From Deinococcus metalli (GTDB lineage: Bacteria > Deinococcota > Deinococci > Deinococcales > Deinococcaceae): a DNA stretch of 64,000 bases. Shown piece after piece: positions 34,765-49,254 of this stretch; the stretch's first letter is position 1; each line of letters starts with the position of its first letter. Location of the stretch: the NCBI RefSeq assembly GCF_014201805.1, contig NZ_JACHFK010000012.1:73697-137696 (forward strand). The letters run 5' to 3'. A program made the position numbers and the translations under genes. Below the pieces are notes generated by a model. That model searched no databases and was not told the DNA's origin. It worked only from the letters and a program-made list of their open reading frames with translations.

Positions 34765-36318
34765 GTGAAAGAAGTGCTGTTGCCGGAACTGGCAGAGAGT
34801 GTGGTGGAGGGCGAGATCCTCAAGTGGCTGGTCGCGGAGGGCGACGTGATCGCGCTGGAGCAGCCCCTGTGTGAGGTCATGACCGACAAGGTGACGGTGG
34901 AACTACCCAGCCCCGTGGCGGGCGTCCTGAGCCGGCGCCTCGCGCAGGAGGGCGACGTGGTGCCGGTCCACGCGGCCATCGCGCTGATCGACGAGGGCGG
35001 CACTGGGGCCGCCGGGAGCGCCGCCCCGGCCGCCACGCAGGCGATTCAGGACAGTGCCGGGAACGCCGTGCCCGCCGCTCTGCCCGTGCAGGCCCAGGAG
35101 GAGCGCGACGCGGTGGCCGAGCCCGGCGGCAGCATCGTGGAGGCCGGCCACCTGGCGGGCAAGGCGGACGACGACTCAGGTAGCCTGTTCCGCGCCTTCG
35201 CGTCCGACGAGACCGTGAAGGTGCAGGGCCTGGGCGAGCGCAGCGGCAGCGGCGCGCCGGGCAGCGTGACCGCCGGGACCGGAGTGCTGAACCGCGAGCC
35301 TGTGGCCACCCGCGCCGACGGCCGCGTGCTGGCCGTGCCCGCCGCGCGCCAGCTCGCCCGCGAGCGGGGCATCGATCTGGGGCAGGTGCGCGGCAGTGGC
35401 CCGAACGGCCGCATCCGCGTGCAGGACGTCGAGGCGCACAGCAGCCCAGCGCCCGTCCCAGCGGCGGCTCAGGCCGTTCCGGCCGGGATGCCCACCCCCA
35501 CGGCGCAGCCCGTCCCGGCCCCCGCGCCCGCCAGCCCAGCTCCCACCGCGCCCAGGGTCGGCGGCCTGCCCGTACCGCCCGTGCCGTACCGCACTCCGAA
35601 GGGCTACGAGCACCTGGAAGACCGCGTGCCGCTGCGGGGCATGCGCCGGGCGATCAGCACGCAGATGCAGGCCAGCCACCTGTACACCGTGCGGACCCTG
35701 ACGGTGGACGAGGTGAACCTCTCGAAGCTGGTGGCCTTCCGCGCGCGCGTGAAGGATGAGGCGGCGGCGGCCGGCGTGAAGCTGTCGTACCTGCCGTTCA
35801 TCTTCCGGGCGGTGACCGCCGCGCTGCGCAAGTACCCCAGCCTGAACTCGTCGTTCGACGAGGCCACCGGCGAGATCGTGATGAAGCGCTACTTCAACAT
35901 CGGCATGGCTGTTGCCACCGACGCGGGGCTGACCGTGCCGGTGCTGCGCGATGTGAACCACAAGAGCATCTTCGAGCTGGCGCGCGAGGTCGGCGATCTG
36001 GCCGCCCGCGCGCAGGCTGGGAAGCTCCAGGCAGACGAGCTGGCCGGCAGCACCTTCTCGGTCACGAACATCGGCTCGATCGGGGCGCTGTTCTCCTTCC
36101 CGATCATCAACGTGCCAGACGCCGCGATCCTGGGTGTCCACTCCATCCAGAAGCGGCCCATCGTGAACGCGGCGGGCGACATCGTCGCGGCGGACATGAT
36201 GTACCTGTCGCTGTCCTTTGACCACCGCCTGGTGGACGGCGCCGAGGCCGCGCGCTTCTGCAAGGAGGTCATCCGTCTGCTGGAGGAGCCGGACCGCCTG
36301 ATGCTCGAGGCGCTGTAG
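34765..36318 (+). CDS. 2-oxo acid dehydrogenase E2, dihydrolipoyllysine-residue acyltransferase
   Basis: A 517 aa core enzyme. The N-terminal lipoyl domain carries the lipoylated lysine in EVMTDKVTVE, a Pro/Ala linker follows, then the E1/E3-binding domain (VLAVPAARQLARERGIDLGQVRGSGPNGRIRVQDV), a second linker, and the catalytic acyltransferase domain ending in SLSFDHRLVDGAEAARF with the catalytic His and Asp. GTG at 34765 is chosen for its GGGGGT ribosome-binding site; a TTG five codons earlier is possible. There is one lipoyl domain only. Confidence 0.93.
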   Translation: MKEVLLPELAESVVEGEILKWLVAEGDVIALEQPLCEVMTDKVTVELPSPVAGVLSRRLAQEGDVVPVHAAIALIDEGGTGAAGSAAPAATQAIQDSAGNAVPAALPVQAQEERDAVAEPGGSIVEAGHLAGKADDDSGSLFRAFASDETVKVQGLGERSGSGAPGSVTAGTGVLNREPVATRADGRVLAVPAARQLARERGIDLGQVRGSGPNGRIRVQDVEAHSSPAPVPAAAQAVPAGMPTPTAQPVPAPAPASPAPTAPRVGGLPVPPVPYRTPKGYEHLEDRVPLRGMRRAISTQMQASHLYTVRTLTVDEVNLSKLVAFRARVKDEAAAAGVKLSYLPFIFRAVTAALRKYPSLNSSFDEATGEIVMKRYFNIGMAVATDAGLTVPVLRDVNHKSIFELAREVGDLAARAQAGKLQADELAGSTFSVTNIGSIGALFSFPIINVPDAAILGVHSIQKRPIVNAAGDIVAADMMYLSLSFDHRLVDGAEAARFCKEVIRLLEEPDRLMLEAL

Positions 36319-36474
36319 CGGGGGAGGGGAGAGGTAAAGGGAATCTCAGGGACCGGCCGGCCCCGGTCAAGGGCGCGTCAGCTTGAAGCGCTAGCGTGAC
36401 CGGTGCGTGGACGGCCCAGGTTGCCCACGCGTGCCAGCCACTGTCTCGCTTCGCCCGTCGTCCACCGAAATGAG

Positions 36475-36480
36475 TACACT
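36475..36480 (+). promoter_or_regulatory. -10 box of the small secreted protein gene (leaderless)
   Basis: TACACT lies 6 nt before the ATG at 36487, which favours that ATG over the adjacent one at 36484. Confidence 0.55.
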
Positions 36481-36486
36481 GCCATG

Positions 36487-36933
36487 ATGATCCGCCCTGC
36501 CCTGCTGCTGCTCACCCTCGGTACCCTGGCCGCCCCGGCCGGGGCGCTGAAGATGAGCGTGTGGGACCGGGAACTTCAGACCAAGCTGGGCGACGGCGAG
36601 AGCGTGGGCAGCGTGTTCACAGCGCAGCTGGTCGGGGACTACCAGGGCCCGGTGGTCATCCTCTTCGCGCTGAGTGACGACGAGAAGGCCAAGGGCACCT
36701 ACGGCGCCCTCAAGACCCGCTACGACGGCGTGCTGGAGGGCCGGCAGCTGAGCATCCAGGCCACGTCAGGCGCGGCCAATACCACGCAGACACTCGCCAA
36801 GTTTCTGGCGTCGTACAAGCTCAAGCTGAACCTGCAGCCCGCCGCCGATACCCTGAGCCTGCCCGGCCTGAAGACCACCACCTCGCCCGCCCTCCCCGCC
36901 CCCGTGCAGGCGCCCGCCCGGCAGTCCAAGTAG
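36487..36933 (+). CDS. Small exported protein of unknown function
   Basis: A 148 aa protein. [20 protein letters not shown] is a signal peptide. The mature part starts [19 protein letters not shown] and is mixed alpha/beta without cysteines, ending in a short Ala/Pro tail. No known domain. It lies 40 bp before a response regulator on the same strand, but that gene has its own ribosome-binding site. Confidence 0.65.
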   Translation: MIRPALLLLTLGTLAAPAGALKMSVWDRELQTKLGDGESVGSVFTAQLVGDYQGPVVILFALSDDEKAKGTYGALKTRYDGVLEGRQLSIQATSGAANTTQTLAKFLASYKLKLNLQPAADTLSLPGLKTTTSPALPAPVQAPARQSK

Positions 36934-36973
36934 GCTGCCGGGCCACGCCCTCGTCCGCCGAAAGGAGACGTCC

Positions 36974-37633
<660 letters not shown>

Positions 37634-37667
37634 CGTGACCACTCCCTCCGGCCAGAGCTGACCTGCC

Positions 37668-39068
37668 GTGACGCCGCAGCCGCGCCCCCTGCCGCCCGCC
37701 CGGCCCCGCCCGGATCGGCCAGCGGCAGGGGGCGCGGCCCGCTCGTCTGTCCGTCCGTCGGCGGCTGGGGCGTGGCGGCACTCGCTGCGCTTCCGGCTGG
37801 CCCTGATGTACTCGGCGCTGGCCCTGCTGCTGATCATGCTGGTCAGCGCCGGCGTGGTGGGGCTGCTGCTCTCCCGCATGGACCAGCAGTTCAACGCCCG
37901 CCTGAACGAGCGCGCCGACACCCTGGCCGAGGCCTTCACCGGCACCGGGCAGGGCCTCGGCAAGACGGCGAGCGGCCCGACGGCGTACACCATGCTGATC
38001 GACAAGGGGGGGCAGGTGCTCGCCGCCAGCCCGATTCTGCGGGAGTTCGACGGCTCGCCGTATCCCTTCGGTGATCGGAGCCGCGTGACCATTCAGGAGA
38101 CCACCGTGCGCGCGGCCAAACGCCAGGTCGGGGATTTCGGGACGCTGTGGGTGGGCCTGCCCGAGGACGATCTGATTGCCGCGCGCGAGAGCGCCCTGAG
38201 CGCCCTGCTGGTGGCGCTGGTGTTCACGCCGCTGCTGCTGTTGCCGGTCGGGTGGTGGGTGGGGCGGCGCTCACTGAGCGGGCTGGAGCACGCCGCCACC
38301 CTGGCCGACCGCATCGATCCCACCCGCAGCCTGGACACGCTGCCCCTTCCCGCGCGCGAGGACGAGGTCCACCGCCTGCTGAGCGCCCTGAACCGCCTGC
38401 TGGTGCGCATCGAGGCCGGACAGGCCCGCGAGAAGCAGCTGCTGGGCCAGATCGTGCACGAGCTGGGCGCGCCGCTGACGGTGTTGCGGGCCAGCCTCGC
38501 GCGGGCCAGCGAGCGCTCTGAAGATCCAGAGGTCGTGCGCGCCGCGCTGGTGGCGGACGAACTGACCTTCACCACGCAGGACCTGATGCAGCTCGCCCGC
38601 GGACAGCTCGAGATCCGGCTGGCGTGGCACTACATCCCCGCGCGGACGCTGCGGGACCGCCTCGACCGGCTGGTACCGGGCACGGTCTTCACCGGGCAGT
38701 GGAACGTGGGCATCCTGTGCGACCCGGACCGCCTCACACAGGCGCTGCGCAACCTGCTGGCCAACGCGCGGCGCGCCGCCGGGCCGGACGGCAGCGTCAC
38801 CCTTGACCTGGCCGATACGCCGGAGTCGCTGACCTTCACGGTGCGCGACTCGGGTCCGGGCCTGCCGGCCGGGCTGGGCGAGCGGATCTTCGAGCCGTTC
38901 GTGAGCGGGTCCGGCAGCTCCGGCCTGGGCCTGAGCGTCAGCCGGCAGATCGCGGTCATGCACGGCGGCACCCTGAAGGGCGCCACGCACCCGCAGGGCG
39001 GCGCGCAGTTCGTGCTGTGCATCCCGAACGCTGCCCTGAGCGACGAGGATGACGCACTGACGAGCTGA
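37668..39068 (+). CDS. Sensor histidine kinase
   Basis: A 466 aa inner-membrane kinase, partner of the preceding regulator. A Pro/Arg-rich cytoplasmic N-terminus (about 40 residues) precedes TM1 ([20 protein letters not shown]) and a periplasmic sensor of about 100 residues. TM2 ([19 protein letters not shown]) leads to HAMP-like helices, then the H-box [15 protein letters not shown]-box [12 protein letters not shown]1 [18 protein letters not shown] and G2 [11 protein letters not shown] start. The proline-rich N-terminus is odd, and the true start could lie later. Confidence 0.88.
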   Translation: MTPQPRPLPPARPRPDRPAAGGAARSSVRPSAAGAWRHSLRFRLALMYSALALLLIMLVSAGVVGLLLSRMDQQFNARLNERADTLAEAFTGTGQGLGKTASGPTAYTMLIDKGGQVLAASPILREFDGSPYPFGDRSRVTIQETTVRAAKRQVGDFGTLWVGLPEDDLIAARESALSALLVALVFTPLLLLPVGWWVGRRSLSGLEHAATLADRIDPTRSLDTLPLPAREDEVHRLLSALNRLLVRIEAGQAREKQLLGQIVHELGAPLTVLRASLARASERSEDPEVVRAALVADELTFTTQDLMQLARGQLEIRLAWHYIPARTLRDRLDRLVPGTVFTGQWNVGILCDPDRLTQALRNLLANARRAAGPDGSVTLDLADTPESLTFTVRDSGPGLPAGLGERIFEPFVSGSGSSGLGLSVSRQIAVMHGGTLKGATHPQGGAQFVLCIPNAALSDEDDALTS

Positions 39069-39077
39069 GCGCCCCCG

Positions 39078-39083
39078 TATCCT
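39078..39083 (+). promoter_or_regulatory. -10 box of dprA (leaderless)
   Basis: TATCCT, 6 nt before the ATG at 39090. Confidence 0.6.
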
Positions 39084-39089
39084 GACCGG

Positions 39090-40181
39090 ATGACGAGTTC
39101 CCAGCCGGCCCCCGGCGACCGGACGGCCGAGTTGCTGGCCCTGCTGACACTGCGTTTCACGCCCCAGCTGGGACCCCGCCGTATCGAGGCGCTGCGCCGG
39201 CACTTCGGCACGGCCCGGCAGGCGCTCAGCGCTCCGCTGGGAGCCCTGCGCGCCGTGCCGGGGCTGGATGCCCGGAGCGTCGCGGCCGTCGGCAATGAGA
39301 AGGCAGCCGCACAGGCGCGGACCGAGCTGGACCGGGCCGCAGAGGCCGGCGTGACCGTCCTGGGCCGCGGCCTGGACGGGTATCCGGCCGCGCTCGACGC
39401 CCTGGGCGACCCGCCGCCGGTCCTGTGGGTGAGCGGTCCGCTGCCCGGGTTTCCGGCCGTACCGCGCGCCGTCGGGATCGTGGGCACGCGCGCCGCGAGT
39501 CCGCACGCGCTGGCGCTGGCCCGCCAGATCGCCAGTGACCTCGCGCGGGCCGACGTGGTGGTGGTCAGCGGCCTCGCCCGGGGGATCGACACCGCCGCGC
39601 ACACGGCCACCCTCGACGCGGGTGGGCAGACGGTGGGCGTGCTGGGCAGCGGCGTGAACCACATCTATCCCGGCGAGAACGCCCCACTGTCACGGCGCAT
39701 GACGGTCGTCAGCGAGTACGCACTGGGCACGCCGCCCGCCCAGCACCACTTCCCGACGCGTAACCGAGTGATCGCCGCCCTGTCTGCCGGCTCGCTGGTC
39801 GTGGAGGGCGAGCTAAAGTCCGGGTCGATGATCACCGCCACGCACGCGCTGGAGTGCGGCCGCACGGTCTTCGCAGTGCCCGGCCGGGCCGGCGATCCAC
39901 GTGCCGCCGGCCCGCACCGTCTGCTGCGCGAGGGCGCGGTGCTCACCGAGAGCGCGCAGGACATCCTGGACGAACTCGGCTGGGGGACCGTGACCGCGGC
40001 GCCACGGCCCGACCTGCCCCCGGAACAGGAACGGGTGTACGCGGCCCTGACGACGCCCATGACGCTGGACGACCTCCAGGCCGCGTGTGGGCTGGCGCTG
40101 CCGGAGCTTCAGACCGCGCTGCTGATGCTCCAGCTCCAGGGCCTGGTGGAGGAGACCGGGGGCCGCTGGGCCCGGCGCTGA
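39090..40181 (+). CDS. dprA: DNA processing protein DprA
   Basis: A 363 aa protein that loads RecA on incoming single-stranded DNA during natural transformation. The N-terminal helical domain ([23 protein letters not shown]) is followed by the Rossmann-like core [58 protein letters not shown] and [15 protein letters not shown]-terminal winged helix ([32 protein letters not shown]) is present. Deinococcus is naturally competent, so a full-length copy is expected. Confidence 0.95.
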   Translation: MTSSQPAPGDRTAELLALLTLRFTPQLGPRRIEALRRHFGTARQALSAPLGALRAVPGLDARSVAAVGNEKAAAQARTELDRAAEAGVTVLGRGLDGYPAALDALGDPPPVLWVSGPLPGFPAVPRAVGIVGTRAASPHALALARQIASDLARADVVVVSGLARGIDTAAHTATLDAGGQTVGVLGSGVNHIYPGENAPLSRRMTVVSEYALGTPPAQHHFPTRNRVIAALSAGSLVVEGELKSGSMITATHALECGRTVFAVPGRAGDPRAAGPHRLLREGAVLTESAQDILDELGWGTVTAAPRPDLPPEQERVYAALTTPMTLDDLQAACGLALPELQTALLMLQLQGLVEETGGRWARR

Positions 40182-40188
40182 CCACGCC

Positions 40189-40476
40189 TCAGGTGTGCTG
40201 CGGCCCGTAGTCCTTTTCCACGTTCACGCTCGGCGGGCCGGGCAGGACCACGCCCTCGCGGTCCGGGTCGCTCAGGGTGTCCAGCACGTCCCGGACGCCC
40301 ACCCGCAGCCGGCCGTGCTCGCCGACCGTGTGGCCCAGCACCGGGTCGAGGGTGAGGCTCCAGCCGCCGCCCTCCCACGGCACCTGCACGCGCAGCGCCG
40401 TGCCGGCGTGCAGCGCGGCGAGTTCCAGGTCGTCGATGCGGACGCGGACGCGGCCGTCGGTGAAACGGACTTTCAT
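40189..40476 (-). CDS. Hypothetical protein, 95 aa
   Basis: A small acidic protein of beta character (MKVRFTDGRVRVRIDDLELAA..., LRVQVPWEGGGWSLTLDP, VNVEKDYGPQHT). There is no signal peptide, membrane segment or recognised motif. The ATG at 40476 has TATGCT 6 nt upstream (40483-40488), which supports a real leaderless gene and excludes the longer frame. It is convergent with dprA and divergent from the SDR gene. Confidence 0.6.
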   Translation of the reverse strand: MKVRFTDGRVRVRIDDLELAALHAGTALRVQVPWEGGGWSLTLDPVLGHTVGEHGRLRVGVRDVLDTLSDPDREGVVLPGPPSVNVEKDYGPQHT

Positions 40477-40482
40477 GGCCGC

Positions 40483-40488
40483 AGCATA
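40483..40488 (-). promoter_or_regulatory. -10 box of the 95 aa gene (leaderless)
   Basis: TATGCT on the minus strand, 6 nt before the ATG at 40476. Confidence 0.55.
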
Positions 40489-40507
40489 GGGGGCGCAGAA
40501 TATGGGC

Positions 40508-41467
40508 ATGAACATCCTGATCCTGGGCGGCACGCAGTTCGTGGGTCGGCACATCGTGGAGGCGTTCCTGGCGGCCGGGCACACGGTCAGCATCCTCACG
40601 CGCGGTCGGTCGAAGGACGACCTGCCGGACCGCGTGGAGCGCCTGCGCGGCGACCGCGCCGAGGCGGACGGCCTGGACGCCCTGAGGGGCCGCGCGTGGG
40701 ACGCGTGCGTGGACGTCAGCGGATACGTGCCGCGTGCCGTGCGGGCGAGCGCCGAGCTGCTGCGGGATCATGTGGGCCGCTACGTGTTCATCTCGACCGC
40801 CAGCGTGTACGCCCACCCCGAACGCCACCCGGTGCGCGAGGACGATCCCCTGCTGCCCCCGGCCGCCGAGGACGTCACGCAGGTCACGGGCGAGACGTAC
40901 GGGCCGCTCAAGGTCACCTGCGAGCAGATTGTGGAGGCCACCTACGGCGAGCGCGCAACCATCCTGCGCCCGCAGATCGTGGCCGGGCCGCACGACCACA
41001 CCGCGCGCTACCCGTACTGGGTGGATCGGGCCGCGCGTGGCGGCGCAGTCCTCGCGCCCGGCGACGGCTCTGACCACGTGCAGGTGATCGACGCCCGCGA
41101 CCTCGCCCGCTTCACGGTGCGGGTGGTCGAGAACGGGATCGGGGGCGTCTTCAACCTCGCGGGGCCGCGCCTGAGCTGGGCGGCGTTCATGGACGTGCTG
41201 GGTGTGAGCCGGCCCGTGTGGATCACGTCCGCCGACCTCAAGGCCCACGAGCTGGGCTTCGCCGAACTGCCCCTGTACATTCCGGAGCACGATGCCCAGG
41301 GCGGCCTGATGGACATCAGCAACGACCGCGCCGTGGCGGCCGGCCTGACCCTGACCGATCCCGCCGTGACGGCCCGCGACACCCGCGCGTGGAGCCAGGA
41401 CGCCGCGCTGAGCTCCGCCCTGAGCCCGGAGCGCGAGGCCGAGGTGCTCGCTGCCGTCCAGGGCTGA
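40508..41467 (+). CDS. NAD-dependent epimerase/dehydratase (extended SDR)
   Basis: A 319 aa oxidoreductase-fold protein. The nucleotide-binding motif is ILGGTQFVGRHIVEAF at the N-terminus, then VFISTASVY and an active-site Y-x-x-x-K in TYGPLKVTCEQ. The pattern is that of extended SDRs acting on nucleotide sugars or binding NADP; the substrate is unknown. The second ATG (40508) is chosen because CAGAAT lies 6 nt upstream; the ATG at 40502 is the alternative. Confidence 0.88.
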   Translation: MNILILGGTQFVGRHIVEAFLAAGHTVSILTRGRSKDDLPDRVERLRGDRAEADGLDALRGRAWDACVDVSGYVPRAVRASAELLRDHVGRYVFISTASVYAHPERHPVREDDPLLPPAAEDVTQVTGETYGPLKVTCEQIVEATYGERATILRPQIVAGPHDHTARYPYWVDRAARGGAVLAPGDGSDHVQVIDARDLARFTVRVVENGIGGVFNLAGPRLSWAAFMDVLGVSRPVWITSADLKAHELGFAELPLYIPEHDAQGGLMDISNDRAVAAGLTLTDPAVTARDTRAWSQDAALSSALSPEREAEVLAAVQG

Positions 41468-41514
41468 GTTCCCCCACCACCCGCCTTTTCTCTCCCGGAG
41501 GAGAGAGAGGGGGG

Positions 41515-41523
41515 TGGTATGCT
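41515..41523 (+). promoter_or_regulatory. Extended -10 promoter of dnaA
   Basis: TGGTATGCT. The ATG inside this box (41519) is in frame with dnaA but cannot be the start of a transcript made from here. Confidence 0.6.
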
Positions 41524-41560
41524 ACCCGCGCACACAAGCAGGTCGCAGGCTGGAAGGGAG

Positions 41561-42952
<1,392 letters not shown>

Positions 42953-43313
42953 TGGATTCGGCCGGTTCTTCCCAGTTCAGAATGAGTTCCAAAATCCGTT
43001 CCAAATCCGTGTGCATGGTTTCACAAGCTGTGGATAACCCTGTGGATAAGCTGTGGATAACCCGGATTTTTCTGTGGACAAATCTGTGGACAACAGGCCT
43101 GTCCAGAGGGCCTGTGGATAAGTGCGTGTTTTGTCCACAGGTTATCCACAGCTTTGACCGACTTATCCACAATTTTGTCCACAGGACAAGTGCGCGCTGG
43201 GCGCAGCTCTAGACCACTTTTCCACAGTTTCCACAGGCCCTATTACTACTACTACTATCTTTTTTTAGTTATAAGAACAGATAAAAGATAGGTGCCAGAC
43301 AGAGAGGCGAGGC
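42953..43313. other. Origin of replication oriC
   Basis: The dnaA-dnaN gap holds twelve DnaA boxes. Exact TGTGGATAA starts at 43029, 43041, 43052 and 43113; exact TTATCCACA at 43142 and 43163. One- or two-mismatch boxes start at 43073, 43085, 43131, 43175, 43218 and 43227. The left six point one way and the right six the other. After the last box comes GGCCC, then TAC triplets (43241-43259) whose complement is the DnaA-trio pattern, and an A/T-rich unwinding stretch (43260-43290). The first 75 bp, after the dnaA stop, show no feature. Confidence 0.93.
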
Positions 43314-44396
43314 ATGAAAGCGAACGTCACCAAAAAAACCCTGAGTGAGGGACTCGGTCTCCTGGAACGCGTCATCCCCAGCCGCAGCAGCAACCCCCTG
43401 CTGACCACGTTGAAAGTCGAGGCGAGCGAGGCGGGACTGACGCTGAGCGGCACGAATCTGGAGATCGACCTGTCGTGCTTCGTGCCCGCAGAAGTGCAGC
43501 AGCCGATGGACTTCGTGATTCCCGCCCACTTGTTCGCCCAGATCGTGCGCAACCTCGGCGGCGAACTCGTTGAACTCGAGATCACCGGCAACGAACTCGC
43601 GGTGCGCTCCGGCGGCTCGGACTTCAAACTCCAGACCGGCGACCTGAGCGCGTACCCGCCTCTAAGCTTCCCCGAGCACGCCGACGTGAGCCTGAACGCC
43701 GAGGAACTGTCGCGCGCGTTCTCCAGCGTGCGCTACGCCGCGAGCAATGAGGCGTTCCAGGCGGTCTTCCGCGGCATCAAGCTCGAGCACCGGCCCGAGG
43801 GCGCGCGCGTCGTCGCCTCAGACGGGTACCGCGTGGCGATCCGCGACTTTCCTGCCGACGGCGCAGGCCGCAACCTGATCATCCCCGCGCGCTCCGTCGA
43901 CGAACTCATCCGGGTGCTCAAAGACGGCGAAGCGCGTTTCACCTACGGCGACGGCCTGCTGAGCGTCACCACGGACCGCGTCCGCATGAACCTCAAGCTG
44001 CTCGACGGCGATTTCCCGGACTACGAGCGCGTGATCCCCAAGGACATCAAGCTCCAGGTCACGCTGCCCGCCACCGCCCTCAAGGAAGCCGTGAACCGTG
44101 TGGCCGTACTGGCCGACAAGAACGCGAACAACCGCGTCGAGTTCCTGGTGTCCGAGGGCAAGCTGCGCCTCGCGGCCGAGGGAGACTACGGCCGCGCGCA
44201 GGACACGCTGGACGTCACGCAGGGAGGCGTGGAACCGGCCATGAGCCTCGCCTTCAACGCCCGCCACGTGCTCGACGCCCTGGGGCCGATCGAGGGGGAA
44301 GCGGAGCTGCTGTTCTCGGGCTCCACCAGCCCCGCCATCTTCCGCGCGAGCGGCGGGGGCGGGTACATGGCCGTGATGGTCACGCTGCGCGTCTGA
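43314..44396 (+). CDS. dnaN: DNA polymerase III sliding clamp (beta subunit)
   Basis: A 360 aa clamp that encircles DNA and tethers the replicative polymerase. Three beta-clamp repeats are visible: [54 protein letters not shown], and [29 protein letters not shown]. It ends in the conserved [19 protein letters not shown] ribosome-binding site precedes the ATG. The A/T-rich end of oriC supplies the promoter region. Confidence 0.97.
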   Translation: MKANVTKKTLSEGLGLLERVIPSRSSNPLLTTLKVEASEAGLTLSGTNLEIDLSCFVPAEVQQPMDFVIPAHLFAQIVRNLGGELVELEITGNELAVRSGGSDFKLQTGDLSAYPPLSFPEHADVSLNAEELSRAFSSVRYAASNEAFQAVFRGIKLEHRPEGARVVASDGYRVAIRDFPADGAGRNLIIPARSVDELIRVLKDGEARFTYGDGLLSVTTDRVRMNLKLLDGDFPDYERVIPKDIKLQVTLPATALKEAVNRVAVLADKNANNRVEFLVSEGKLRLAAEGDYGRAQDTLDVTQGGVEPAMSLAFNARHVLDALGPIEGEAELLFSGSTSPAIFRASGGGGYMAVMVTLRV

Positions 44397-44458
44397 GGGG
44401 CCTCTGGACGCCCGCACGGCCTATGGTGGCCGATAGGCTGCCCCGACGGTTGCGGTGA

Positions 44459-45970
<1,512 letters not shown>

Positions 45971-45971
45971 G

Positions 45972-46020
45972 GAGCGGTGGGCTCTGCGCTGTGAGCATCA
46001 TCGCCCAGAGCTCACCGCTC
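45972..46020 (+). promoter_or_regulatory. Long hairpin between eno and pyk with an alternative fold
   Basis: GAGCGGTGGGCTCTG pairs with CAGAGCTCACCGCTC (15 bp with one G-U) around a 19 nt loop. An inner pair GTGAGC (45991) and GCTCAC (46010) excludes the outer stem. There is no T-run. It could be a terminator, a processing site or an attenuator in front of pyk. Confidence 0.45.
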
Positions 46021-46076
46021 ACGGCCCGTAGCCCGGCTGGAACCACTTCCATCCCCCTGAACGGAGTTTCCAAGAC

Positions 46077-47525
46077 ATGAAACATTTCGACCGCGCCACC
46101 AAGATCGTCGCCACCATCGGCCCGGCCAGCCGCAGCCCGGAAGTGCTGGGCAAGATGCTGGACGCCGGCCTGAACGTCGTGCGCATGAACTTCAGCCACG
46201 GCAATCCCGAAGACCACCGCCAGACCTACGACATGGTGCGTGAACTCGCCGCGCAGCGCGGCACCGCGATCGGCATCCTGCAAGACCTCCAGGGCCCCAA
46301 GATCCGCGTGGGCCGATTCGTGGAGGGCAGCGTGACCCTGGCGCCCGGCGACACGTTCGTGATCACCATGGACGACGTCGAGGGCACCGCCGAGCGCGTC
46401 AGCTCGACGTATAAGGGCCTGGCGGCCGACGTGCACCCCGGCATGTCGCTGCTGCTCGACGACGGCAACATGGCGCTGCGTGTGGAGGGCGTGCGCGGCA
46501 ACGACGTGACCACCCGCGTGGTGATCGGCGGCGTGCTGAAGAACAACAAGGGCATCAACGTGCCCGAGGCCGACCTGAGCGTGCCCGCGCTGTCCGACAA
46601 GGACGTGCAGGACATGGAGTTCGGTGCGGAACTGGGCGTGGACTGGGTGGCCCTGAGCTTCGTGCGCTCGCGCGACGACCTGCTGCTCGCCCGGCACTAC
46701 CTGTCGCGCTTCGGCAGCCGCGCCAAGCTGATGGCCAAGATCGAGAAGCCGCAGGCGGTCGACCGCTTCGAGGACATCCTCAAGGAAGTCGACGGCATCA
46801 TGGTCGCGCGTGGTGACCTGGGCGTGGAGATGCGCGCCGAGCAGGTGCCGACCATCCAGAAGCGCATCATCCGCATGTGCCGCGAGCTGGGCAAGCCCGT
46901 GATCACGGCCACGCAGATGCTCGAGAGCATGATCAACCTGCCGCGCCCCACCCGCGCCGAGGCCTCCGACGTGGCGAACGCCATCTACGACGGTACCGAC
47001 GCCGTGATGCTGTCGGCCGAGTCCGCGGCGGGTCTGTACCCGGTCGAGTCGGTCGCCATGATGGACCGTATCGCCCGCGAGGCCGAGGCCAGCGAGCACT
47101 ACCACCTGATGCAGCAGCAGATGATCATCGACACCGAGCTCGCCCAGGACTCCATTGCCTTCGCGGCGTGTTCCATCGGTGACAAGCTGGAGGCCCCGGC
47201 CATCGTGACCTTCACCAGCACCGGCGGCGCCGCGACCCGCATTGCCAAGTACCGGCCTTCCATGCCGGTGCTGGCCCTGACGCCCAACGAGACGACCCGC
47301 AACCAGCTCGCGCTGTCGTGGGGTATCCACCCCATGCTCAGCGAAGACCCGCGCGACACCGACGACATGGTGCGCATCGCCAACGAGGAGCTGCGCAAGT
47401 CCGGCTTCGCCGACGTGGGCGACCGTTACGTGATCACGGCGGGCGTGCCCTTCGGCGTGCGCGGCACGACCAACATGCTGCGCGTGGAGCGCCTGCGCGA
47501 GAACGACCCGACCGGGCGCCGCTGA
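46077..47525 (+). CDS. pyk: Pyruvate kinase
   Basis: A 482 aa glycolytic enzyme making pyruvate and ATP. Landmarks are TKIVATIGPASRSPEVLGKMLDAGLNVVRMNFSHG, QDLQGPKIRVG, the active-site signature LMAKIEKPQAVD, DGIMVARGDLGVEM, ATQMLESMINLPRPTRAEASDVANAIYDGTDAVMLSAESAAG, and a complete C-terminal regulatory domain. The AACGGAG ribosome-binding site lies about 14 nt before the ATG. Confidence 0.97.
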   Translation: MKHFDRATKIVATIGPASRSPEVLGKMLDAGLNVVRMNFSHGNPEDHRQTYDMVRELAAQRGTAIGILQDLQGPKIRVGRFVEGSVTLAPGDTFVITMDDVEGTAERVSSTYKGLAADVHPGMSLLLDDGNMALRVEGVRGNDVTTRVVIGGVLKNNKGINVPEADLSVPALSDKDVQDMEFGAELGVDWVALSFVRSRDDLLLARHYLSRFGSRAKLMAKIEKPQAVDRFEDILKEVDGIMVARGDLGVEMRAEQVPTIQKRIIRMCRELGKPVITATQMLESMINLPRPTRAEASDVANAIYDGTDAVMLSAESAAGLYPVESVAMMDRIAREAEASEHYHLMQQQMIIDTELAQDSIAFAACSIGDKLEAPAIVTFTSTGGAATRIAKYRPSMPVLALTPNETTRNQLALSWGIHPMLSEDPRDTDDMVRIANEELRKSGFADVGDRYVITAGVPFGVRGTTNMLRVERLRENDPTGRR

Positions 47526-47546
47526 AGCTCTGAGCGCTGGGCCATG

Positions 47547-47572
47547 ACGGGGGAGCCGCGCGGCTCCCCCGT
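47547..47572. terminator. Hairpin after pyk
   Basis: ACGGGGGAGCC-GCGC-GGCTCCCCCGT, a perfect 11 bp stem with a tetraloop starting 22 bp after the pyk stop. No T-run. Confidence 0.6.
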
Positions 47573-47624
47573 GTCATGTGATGAGGGGACGATGCGGGCC
47601 AACGTCAGCGCCCGGTCAGGATTT

Positions 47625-47749
47625 TTATCCACAGGGACGCGAACTTTCCACACCTCCGCTGTGGATAACTCCGGATGCGGGTGCACTGGAAATGCCGTGC
47701 AGGACTGTCCACAGGCCCCCTCGAGTTATCCACAACCCCCTGTGTATAA
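47625..47749. repeat. Third DnaA-box cluster, between pyk and tyrS
   Basis: Exact boxes lie at 47625-47633, 47660-47668 and 47726-47734, with near matches CTGTCCACA at 47705 and TGTGTATAA at 47741. Both orientations occur. It lies 4.4 kb from oriC in a gap without a gene. Confidence 0.7.
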
Positions 47750-47809
47750 CTTCGGCCAGCCGCGCGCATAGCCCTGACGTGGCCGCGGCAGATGAAGAGC
47801 GCCTGAAGT

Positions 47810-49156
<1,347 letters not shown>

Positions 49157-49254
49157 TCAACAGTTCACCCGTCCACCTCAGCGGCAGCGGGGATAGTGCT
49201 CGTCGAACGGGGCACGTCGGGTCGGACGCCTCATGCTCCCAGGCTAGCACGCGT

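Noticed and set aside
41519..41560. ATG at 41519 as the dnaA start
   Set aside because: It lies inside the TATGCT -10 box and the added residues are not family-like.
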